This document shows, in pieces, positions 55,991-64,000 of a stretch of 64,000 nt of DNA. The notes beneath the pieces were generated by a model that searched no databases, was not told the origin of the DNA, and was given only the letters and a program-made list of their open reading frames with translations. The DNA lies in contig NC_050097.1 of the NCBI RefSeq assembly GCF_902167145.1, forward strand, positions 143,865,982 through 143,929,981, in the 5' to 3' direction. The DNA comes from Zea mays (Eukaryota; Streptophyta; Magnoliopsida; Poales; Poaceae). The stretch's first letter is position 1; every line of letters starts with the position of its first letter. Made by a program: the position numbers and the translations under genes.

Positions 55991-58736
55991 TGTAACGCCC
56001 CGAATTTTGCAGTTGAATTTTTTTCTTTTCTTTACTCGCCAAAATTCGGGCGTTACCTTTCCCTTTTCTTTTTCCCCTCGCTAAACCTTGACCTTTTTCA
56101 AAGTTTAGCGGGATTCGGTTTGGATCTCCCGTGTAGGAAAAACCCTAAATACCTTATGTTGTTTGATGCACCATGCCGTCCTTGCATTTTTGGTTGTTTG
56201 AAAGTGCAATCGCATTCATCTAAAAGATCGGATTTCGAGAACAAGCGGAAAATCTTTTATCTTTCTTTCTCTCTCTTTCTCTCTCCCCTTTCTCTCTCTC
56301 CCGCGCCCTGGGCCGACCCCGGCCGGCCCAGCCGCCCCCCTGGCGCCCCCCTGTTGGGCCCAATTGGCCCATGCCGCCCCCCATCTCCCTTTTTCCCAAA
56401 ACCCTCTCCCTCTCCCTCTCATTTTCCCTCTCTCTCCCTAAGCCGCCGCCCCTACCCCTGCCCTAGCCGCCGCCCCTGCCTAGGCCGCCGCCCCTCCCCG
56501 TCGCCGATCGGCCGCCCCGCTCGGCCGCCCCGTCCCCGTCCCCGGTGAGGCCCCTCCCCCTCTCCTCCCTCCCCCTCTCCTCCCTCCCCTTCCCCTCGCC
56601 GCTCGGCCCCATGGCCGGTTCGGCCGCCCGCCCCACCCCGCCCGCTCGGCCCCTTGGCCGCGCCCCCGGCCCCCCCCGCGCGCGCCCCCATGCCCGGCTC
56701 GGCCGCTCGGCCGCCCCGCGCCCTGCCCCGCGCCCCTGCGCGCCCAGCGGCTCGGCCGCCCCGCCCCCCTGCTCGGCCGGCTCGGCCGCCCCCTGCGCCG
56801 CCCGCCCTCGCCAGCCCGGCCGCCCGCCGCCGGCTCAGCCGCCCCGGCTCGGCCGCCCCTGCGCGCCCCGCCTAGGGCCGGTTCAACCGCCCCTAGGGCC
56901 GGTTCAACCGCCCCCCCTCTGTTTTTTTTATTTTTTTTTATTTTATTTTTATTTTATTTACTTTCTGTGATCATAATTACTGTATTTTAAGTAGGCTAAT
57001 CACTGTTCATGCTATGGGAAAATAGGAAGTTTAATTTAAAATTCCGTTATGTTATTGATTCACGTAGTTAATTGTTTACCCTGTGCAATGTTGATCAACT
57101 AAAAGTGATTAGGTTTCCATTAGTATATATAAATATATATAACAGAATTATTTTGTTAAAAAACCAATTGTGTCATTAGTGCATAAGATTTAACCCCCTG
57201 CGAGACCTTTCCCGTTTCTTTCTAACCATAACAAATGCGTTATCGAATGTCATACTTGATGCATATTCGCTTTATTTGTTATCTTGTATGGTGTACTGTT
57301 CTTTTGTATTAAATATGTGGATGGATGTATGTATGTTTGCGCTCGCATAGAGAACGATCCGGTCGAAGAGCCCGAGGAATTTGCAGGAGAAGCCCCTGAG
57401 CAGCAGTCGGTTGGTGGAGGCAAGTGTCCTTTGACCTATCTCTGTCCTATTCATTCTTTAATTCACCTCCCGCATTACACATTTATACCTAAGGATTGAC
57501 TAGCTTTTGTTATCCATGTCCTTGTTTACCTATTTGGGTCGGATTATTACTACTTAGTCTGATGCTATTGCTCAACTCTAATCAATGAACATGATGTGAT
57601 TATCTATGATACGCTGTTTTCCCGTTCTTCTTTATGATTATACTTGTGGTTTTCAAGGGGACTCGAGCGGTTTCTCGAGTGCCTCTCCGTAAGGACCTGT
57701 TCTATGGATGACCGCCCGGGAAAACAGTGCAACCATGAGGGTGGAATGGGGTGCCCTTAGCTGAATAATTAGAGGATCCGGGATGTAGTTCACTTAGCCG
57801 TCGTGCCGTCAATGGGGCTCGGTGTATGCGGCTCGCTCTGCCAAGTTTGGGTTCGCCCCTTGGGGAGGAGTGCGGTGCATTTAGGAAACCTAACGGGTGG
57901 CTACAGCCCCGGGGAATCTTTGTAAAGGCTACGTAGTGAAACCCTGCCTATTCACCTTGGTAGTGTTTAAGGGTTTGATCGGCCCGAGGCAAGAGGGAAT
58001 CACGGCTTGTGGGTAAAGTGCACAACCTCTGCAGAGTGTTATGAAACTGATATATCAGCCGTGCTCGCGGTTATGAGCGGCCAAGGGAGCTCCAGTGATT
58101 AGTGGTACTTGATAAGAGACCTTTTGGTTTACAGGTGGCAATGATATTGATGGTTTTGGTTATGACTATGGTGCTGGTAAGTGGTATTCTTTCCGTTTGG
58201 AAAGGGTACATCGGGTTAATAACTTGGGTAAATGCTAAAACTTGGCTTTCTACTAGTAAATAATAATCTGACCAACTAAAAGCAACTGCTTGACTTATCC
58301 CCACATAAAGCTAGTCCACTACAGCCAAACGGGATGCTTGCTGAGTATGTTGATGTGTACTCACCCTTGCTCTACACACCAAACCCCCCCAGGTTGTCAG
58401 CATTGCAACCACTGCTCAGGCGAAGATGAAGCTGTGGAAGGAGACTTCCAGGAGTTCCAAGATTACGACGAGTTCTAGGTGTGGGTTAGCGGCAACCCCC
58501 AGTCGGCTGCCTGTGAAGGCCGCGTTATCTACGTTTCTTTTCCGCACTTTGATTTATTGTAAGAACTATATGGACGTCTCAGACGTATGATGTAATCGAC
58601 TATTATTTCCCCTTTTAATACTATTTTGAGCACTGTGTGATGATGTCCATATTATGTAACTGCTGTGTACGTGAATAACTGATCCTGGCACGTACATGGT
58701 TCGCATTCGGTTTGCCTTCTAAAACCGGGTGTGACA
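55991..58736 (+). repeat. element B 3' LTR (2746 bp)
   Basis: Near-identical to 46975-49706. Differences noticed: C47163 to T56179, G49114 to T58145, T49143 to C58174, a 15-bp tandem duplication of CCCTCTCCTCCCTCC near 56560-56590, and length changes in C, T and A runs. It also carries the two-exon mini-ORF (57329-57419 and 58393-58478). Confidence 0.93.
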
Positions 58737-58741
58737 GTGGT

Positions 58742-60907
58742 GCTCTCGCAGACGTTGAAGCACTACATGCAAATGCCCAGCATGTTCTTCTTCGTTCTTT
58801 GAGTACACCAAAATGTCATCAATGAAGACCACCACGAACTTGTCCAATTCCGGCATGAAAACAGAATTAGTCACATACATGAAATATGCTGGTGCATTTG
58901 TCAGCCCGAATGACATCACCAAGAATTCATATAGCTCATATCTGGTTGAGAATGCTGTCTTCGGAATATCACTTGCTCGTATCTTGATCTGATGGTAGCC
59001 AAAGCGAAGGTCTATCTTGGAAAACACCTTGGCCCCAACCAACTGGTCAAAGAGAACATCAATACGAGGCAAAGGATACTTGTTCTTGATAGTTACAGCA
59101 TTAAGAGGGCGGTAGTCTATACACAGCCTTAAGCTTTCATCCTTCTTCTTCACAAACAGTGCTGGACATCCCCAATGCGAAGTGCTTGGGCGAATAAATC
59201 CCTTATCCAGCAACTCTTGCAATTGCTTCTTCAATTCTGCCAACTCAGCGGGTGGCATTCGGTAGGGCCTCTTGGAAATTGGGGTCGTTCCCGGTTGCAA
59301 CTCGATGGCGAATTCAATATCCTGGTCTGGCGGCATTCCTGGCAATTCATCAGGAAAAACATCTGCATAATCGCAGACCACTGGGATCTTCTTCAGAGGT
59401 AACTCCGTCATAGAGAAAGCACATGACTGAGTAGAACCTTGACTAGGCAGAATTAAGGTGAAGTTCCCGCAGAACGGAGAATTAACTTCCATGGTACGGC
59501 TGACTACATCAAGCACAACTTGGTGCAAGGTCATCCAATTTGCTCCTAGAATAATGTCCCCATTTTCCAATCCCAACACAAGAGGAGTGGTTTTGATAAT
59601 GTGGCTTCCCAGTTGAATAGGCACACTTTGGTTTAATTGATTAGTTGCAATTTTACCTCCAGGTGTGACTATCATGAATGACCCTTTTGAGTGAGAGAAT
59701 GGCAGTTTACATTTAGCACTGAACTTTTGGCTAATGAAACTATGAGATGCACCAGAATCAAACAGAATTAAAGCAGGTTGATTATAAACTGAAAAGATAC
59801 CGGTCATGATAGGAGCTCCTTCAGGTACTTCCTCCAGAGTAGTGAAGTTGAGCTTCCCTTGCCTGACTTGAACCTTCTGCTTTCTTCCCTTGTCTTGATT
59901 TGGTGCTGGCATCTGCCTCTGCTGGTTCCTGGGACAATTCTTAGCATAGTGGCCCACATTGCCACAAGTGAAGCACTTGTTCCCATTACCCTGGCGGAAC
60001 TGCTGCTGCTGCGGAGGCTGATTGTTCCTTGGGGCGGGAGCTGGAAAGTGGTTGGGTGCCGGCTGCTGCTGCTGCTGAGGTGGCCTGATCACCCATCTGC
60101 CTGTTTGCTGCTGAAAACCCCTGCTCTGATTGTGAGAAACAATCCGGAACCTCTGAGCCTGAGCGGATGGTGATGCCATTGGTGCCTTTCTCTTCTTCTC
60201 TGCCCGGTGAGCAACAATACAATCCTCCTGGGAGATGGCCATGTTGACCAACTCATTGAAGCTATCAGCCCGGACAGTGTTGAGTCGTTCCCGTAGCTTG
60301 GTATTGAGACCCCTGCGGAAGCGATCTCTCTTCTTTTCATCAGAATCAGCATGATACCCTGCATACTGGCATAAGTCGTTGAAGGCTTGCGCATACTGCA
60401 GTACCGTGCGGGTTCCTTGATTAAGGGCCAGAAATTCATTCAACTTCCGATCAAGAATGCCAGCTGGGATGTGGTGTCCTCTGAAGGCAGTCTTGAATTC
60501 CTCCCAAGATACTTCACGATCAGCGGGGAGCATAGCACGGAAGTGGTCCCACCAAGTCCGAGCAGGGCCGCGAAGCTGTTGTGCGGCGAAACGAGCCTTG
60601 GCCTCATCAGGGCAGTCTCCCGTGAGGAGGGGAAACTTGGACTCGACGACGCGAAGCCATACGTCGGCGTCCAATGGATCCTCTGCCTTGGTGAACAAGG
60701 GTGGCTGCGTGCTCAGAAATTCCTGGTAAGTTGCCATTGCTGGGGGTCGCTGATGCTGGCCTCCACCATGCTGCTGAGGGTGGGGCTGGCGCTGCAAGAG
60801 CTGTCGCAGAATCTCATTCTGCTGGGCCATCAGCTCCTGCACTGTGGGAGCTGGAGGAGGTGGTGGGGAACCTGCTCGTTATGCCCGCGACGCTGCCTAG
60901 CTGCCAT
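58742..60907 (-). pseudogene. gag-pol: element A gag-pol, N-terminal half
   Basis: The ATG at 60907 ([13 protein letters not shown]) follows TCTGTTTTCAG, a 3' splice-site-like sequence. A one-base frameshift in the run at about 60865-60868 leads into the frame reading [12 protein letters not shown]. Gag follows ([34 protein letters not shown]), then the CCHC knuckle [14 protein letters not shown], protease [11 protein letters not shown], and RT ([40 protein letters not shown]), ending REHH where element B is inserted. Apart from the early frameshift this half is open, so the main inactivating events are the B insertion and the stops in the other half. Confidence 0.9.
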
Positions 60908-61164
60908 CTGAAAACAGAGATTGTCGCCATTGTTATCCCAACTCACAGTTCGAACGACAAGATATCATCTCATATGGAAGGAAAAATGCCATAATCATAA
61001 TATTAGGTTCGAAATGAAGATAACATGGTGACAAATATCCCACAGATTTCAAAAGTTCATAGGGTTACATCAATCAGGGGAAAGTACCCATAAGCCTAGT
61101 CCAAAATCTGATATTACTAAGCTCGCATAGGTTTCTATCCGCCTAAAAGTGTCGAAGTGACTGC
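60908..61164 (-). other. leader between element A extra ORF and gag
   Basis: A 257-bp non-coding stretch separating the extra ORF stop from the gag ATG, ending on the minus strand in CTCTGTTTTCAG. It is equivalent in place to the 402-bp leader of element B. Confidence 0.5.
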
Positions 61165-62040
61165 TTAACCCTCATCGGTGGAAGCGACACTGGATACGGG
61201 TGAAGGAGGCATCACAGAGGTAGTCCCATTGGCACTAGGGGCTGGTCCTAGCTCCTCGGGAGCCTCTTCTCCCTCGCTTCCTGCTTCATTGGCCTCCATC
61301 TCCAGGTGGTGCATGTCCAAGTGGTCATTTGCTTCTTCGAGTTCCCTCTGCACATCGTGAAGCTGGTTCTCCAAGACATCAATAGTGTTGTCTCGGATCT
61401 TCACCTGCTGCTCCAAGGTGCTGATGCGCTGGCTCAGCCTCTCCACCTGCAGATCCTTCTCTACCAACTCGGTGGATAGATCGACCACAAAATCTTCTTG
61501 ACTGTCGAGAGTGAGCTTGGCAGTTTGAGCGGTGTTAGCAAGGAGTGCCATAGCATCGCTCTGAAGGGCCTGAAGGCGGTACAACGCACTCATGCGCTGA
61601 ACGGTGACCCTCCCAACCAAGTCAGGATACATCGCCCACACATCCTTCACATGGCTCACGCGGTTACACCACATGGGATCATCCTTCTTCTCAGCAGGGA
61701 AGAGTCCCAAGGGGTGCATCACCATCTCCAGGGGATGGTAGCCACAGAAAGTCGTCAGAGTCTTCATGGCTGCGGCTTCAACGGTGTCGTCCGTCCTGAG
61801 TCCAATCGTCTCAGAGTCAAGAGAACGCCAACCCGGCTGAAGGGGATGAGCCTCCAAAGTCAGCCAGACCCGACAACGAGGTACCCGATGCTCCTCATAC
61901 AACTGCACCGTGTACAAAGGGGGCGTAGGGTAACCGGCGGAGTTAAGCACTTCCCACAAGATGGAAGGAAAACCATTGCGAGAAAGGAAGTCAGAACTGA
62001 AACGAGAGTCTCCTCCACTGGCGGGGGTGGGTGAATTCAT
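61165..62040 (-). CDS. element A extra ORF upstream of gag (291 aa)
   Basis: An intact ORF from ATG 62040, which directly follows TTCCCTTCCGCAG on the minus strand. Residues about 25-115 look globular, with strands YTVQLYEEHRVP and CRVWLTLEAHP, then an Ala-rich helix (DTVEAAAMKTLTTFCGYH) and LGLFPAE. Residues about 175-245 form a strong coiled coil (EKDLQVERLSQRISTLEQQV), followed by an acidic and Pro/Ser-rich tail. Layout and the D(S/T)xEAA...AL/TL..(Y/F)C motif parallel the element B extra ORF although overall identity is low. It is open while gag-pol of the same element has decayed. Function is unknown; RNA binding or chaperoning is only a guess. Confidence 0.78.
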   Translation of the reverse strand: MNSPTPASGGDSRFSSDFLSRNGFPSILWEVLNSAGYPTPPLYTVQLYEEHRVPRCRVWLTLEAHPLQPGWRSLDSETIGLRTDDTVEAAAMKTLTTFCGYHPLEMVMHPLGLFPAEKKDDPMWCNRVSHVKDVWAMYPDLVGRVTVQRMSALYRLQALQSDAMALLANTAQTAKLTLDSQEDFVVDLSTELVEKDLQVERLSQRISTLEQQVKIRDNTIDVLENQLHDVQRELEEANDHLDMHHLEMEANEAGSEGEEAPEELGPAPSANGTTSVMPPSPVSSVASTDEG

Positions 62041-62417
62041 CTGCGGAAGGGAATCAAAGGTAAAGATTATGGTGGAAGGAAAAAGAAAAAGAGAGCCCGG
62101 ATGGTTTTAAAGAAAGTGGGTTAGCTCAAATTTTAATTCCTCTTTGTGTTTTATAATGCATGCATGCTGGAAGAAACGTTGCCTCTCAAAAGAAAATAGG
62201 GTGCTTTTTAGGGCATCCTTAAGAATATAAGTACTGGCCCACGGGGCCTAGTTAATTAGCCACCCATTTCTCCCTCTATGCCTAAGGCCTTTCGTCCTAG
62301 GTCTAGCGATCTAGTCCTGACGATCTGTAGCAGCTTCTAGGCAAGTTTTAGATTTTTGAAAATTGGTATTCATGGTTTATTGTCCTTCTCTGTGGTGGAA
62401 TTTGCTCTGATACCAGC
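62041..62417 (-). other. element A leader and primer binding site
   Basis: On the minus strand TGGTATCAGAGC (about 62404-62415) lies two bases after the LTR end, matching initiator Met-tRNA priming. The rest, up to the extra ORF ATG, is non-coding leader. Confidence 0.8.
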
Positions 62418-64000
62418 TGTGGCAGAACCACCCGAATTATTCCAGCTTAAGTGCCTAAGTCACGCCTCAGGGGCCGTAACACACTTAAATCAGAATAACC
62501 CGTCAGTCCCTCAGATCTAGTCTGATAGAGCCACTTAACCAGGATCAAACTCCACAATCTCACTCGAAGGTGAGTCACAGAAGAAATACAATAAAACAAG
62601 AAACCTCAAATTAAGTACTGAGTTATTACATAAATCGTAGTTTTTGCGTAGCAAATAAGAGTTCACAAAATAAAGTGCAGCGGATAATCGATGTCGTCGG
62701 TATCGAGGAATTGGGCAAGGCCTAGCCCACTACTCCTCGTGCTCCTCTCCTGCCGGAGCAACATCCCACTCGATTGTTCAACCCGGTGGCAGGGTGGTAG
62801 GCCAAGTCACACCATCGACCATTTCCTGAATGGTACCTGCAAAAATTATGCCACAAGCAAGGCTGAGTATACTAATACTCAGCTAGACTTAACCGGTGTG
62901 AGGAGTCTACTCCTCTACCTCTAGACTATGCAGCTGTTTGGTTGAGGGGTTTGGTTTGCCAAAAGCACTAGCCGTTTCTAAAATCAGTTTTTAGCTTTTC
63001 AGATTCTATCATCATTAGCTTAGCTAGATTTGCTCCTTCTAAGCATACATGGTGACAAGCATTTAGTTCAATCAACAAATTATCTCATGTAACCTCATTT
63101 CACTTCTTACTCGATGCAGTACAAGGGGTCAAGCAGTCTCATTAGCTGCGAGAAGCAGACGATTCGAATCGAGTTTTAACCTTGCAAGGTAAACCTAAAC
63201 ACACGGACATGTCAGGGTACTCCGACCCCACACATGACAACCGTCCCCATCGATTCCCCGTTCGCGTCCAGGCCTCACTGCCTTGGCATACAATGCTCCA
63301 CTGACCCCGGCTACCGCCGTGCAGTGACCGCACTTGTACCCACCATAGCTAGCACGGGAGACCCAGTCTCAGGTCGCATGAGGGATAAAGTCCGCGCCCG
63401 GCTTCAATCAGGTACTAGGTTTACCGGTTACCATTTTTCCCGGCATGTGCTTAGTACGTTCAAAAGCTTGACTCAGGTATCCACACATTAATCCTTAATT
63501 CCTTTTTCCTATCTCATGGGCAAGGCATCCTCCCTGGATCCAAGTCCATTGACCAACATAGATCCCGTTATCAAGATGAATACAACCAATTCCTGACCTT
63601 GCGCGAGTGCTAGAAAAATCACTCGACTTCTACCGAGATCCTGATTAGCAAGCAGCTACTCGACCTAGCATACTAGTATTCATCTCAAAAAGGAATCCTA
63701 AGTTCATGCAACTAGAGGTTTCAAGCAACTCCTACACTTAAGTGCACATTACAATCCTACAAGCATTAAGTGTAGTAAAGTAGCATATAATAACACGATT
63801 ATGCATAAAACCGGGGCTTGCCTTCAATTGCAGGGGCTGCGGGGAGATCCTCAATAGCAGCCTCTGAAGCCTGCTCCTGGTCCTCCTCTTGGACAGGTCC
63901 TTGCTCGGGGATGAGCACGTACTCTCCGTCGGCAAGATTACAATCTAATGAATGCAATGCGTAAGATATATGCATGATATGATAGGTGCTTTAGAATTTA
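62418..64000 (-). repeat. element A 5' LTR, partial (runs off window)
   Basis: Matches 39767-41350 with scattered substitutions and small indels, an estimated 2-3 percent by eye. If it is the same length as its partner it should end near 67111. Mini-ORF exon 1 (63975-63822) is open here, whereas exon 2 has a TGA at 62778-62780. Confidence 0.88.

Larger units (their letters stand above)
46975..58736 (+). mobile_element. element B: intact chromovirus (Ty3/gypsy, 11762 bp)
   Basis: LTRs at 46975-49706 and 55991-58736 begin TGTAACGCC and end GGTGTGACA. The target-site duplication is GTGGT at 46970-46974 and 58737-58741, and joining the flanks restores the RT frame of element A. A primer binding site, extra ORF, uninterrupted gag-pol and polypurine tract are all present. 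Only about three substitutions were noticed by eye between the LTRs, plus homopolymer changes and a 15-bp tandem duplication near 56570. It looks young and possibly autonomous; clade Tekay/Del-like is inferred from the chromodomain and long LTRs. Confidence 0.94.
39767..64000 (-). mobile_element. element A: long-LTR chromovirus (Ty3/gypsy), continues past window
   Basis: Minus-strand element with, in its own order: 5' LTR (62418 to beyond 64000), primer binding site, an extra ORF (62040-61165), gag-pol (60907-44713, split by element B), polypurine tract (AAGGGGGGAAGGC on the minus strand, about 44461-44473) and 3' LTR (44460-39767). It is inserted in a Copia pol. Subtracting element B, and assuming a right LTR of equal length, its full size is about 15.6 kb. 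A C-terminal chromodomain and long LTRs suggest the Tekay/Del clade. Stops and frameshifts in gag-pol make it non-autonomous now. Confidence 0.9.

Overview
The window is plant nuclear DNA, most likely from a panicoid grass of the maize, sorghum, sugarcane or Miscanthus type. The retrotransposon families point that way: SIRE-type Copia elements whose LTRs carry CACCGGACAGTCCGGTG palindromes, long-LTR chromodomain Ty3/gypsy elements, L1-type LINEs and hAT elements. No bacterial or organellar features were seen. Species level is not resolvable by eye.

Only one ordinary host gene was found: an intronless trihelix (Myb/SANT-like) transcription factor at 11962-13272 on the minus strand. A decayed piece of a second copy lies at about 860-1175 in the same orientation. 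Between them sit an old, stop-ridden Ty3/gypsy element (about 1616-8097), a hAT transposon inside it (2863-5752), a 5'-truncated L1 LINE (8098-11218) and an 821-bp hAT-like non-autonomous element inside that LINE (8692-9512). From 13.3 to 17.9 kb there are LINE scraps and unassigned DNA.

From 17.9 kb to the right edge the window is one deep nest of retrotransposons. A gypsy LTR (17908-23468) holds a solo LTR (18367-21200). A second gypsy LTR start (23469-24149) is cut by a plus-strand Copia (24150-26692). That Copia is cut in gag by a minus-strand tandem Copia array (26693-39766), which itself holds a nearly intact LINE (27875-32207), an opposite-strand solo Copia LTR (35683-36815) and a Tourist-like MITE (35325-35537). 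The array's pol is cut by a minus-strand chromovirus with 4.7-kb LTRs (element A, 39767 to beyond the window). Element A's reverse transcriptase gene is in turn cut by a plus-strand, apparently intact chromovirus (element B, 46975-58736) with near-identical 2.7-kb LTRs and a perfect GTGGT target-site duplication.

Three linked observations about A and B look most novel. (1) Both carry an extra intact ORF between the 5' LTR and gag, with an alpha/beta domain that may resemble a dsRNA-binding fold plus a C-terminal coiled coil. (2) In both elements the ATG of the extra ORF and the ATG of gag directly follow a pyrimidine-rich ...AG 3' splice-site-like sequence, suggesting alternative splicing. 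(3) The LTRs of A, B and the solo LTR each appear to encode a short acidic two-exon peptide whose first exon ends at a conserved, rare GC-type 5' splice site in the same phase; the exon-2 differences between B and the solo LTR fall mainly in third codon positions.
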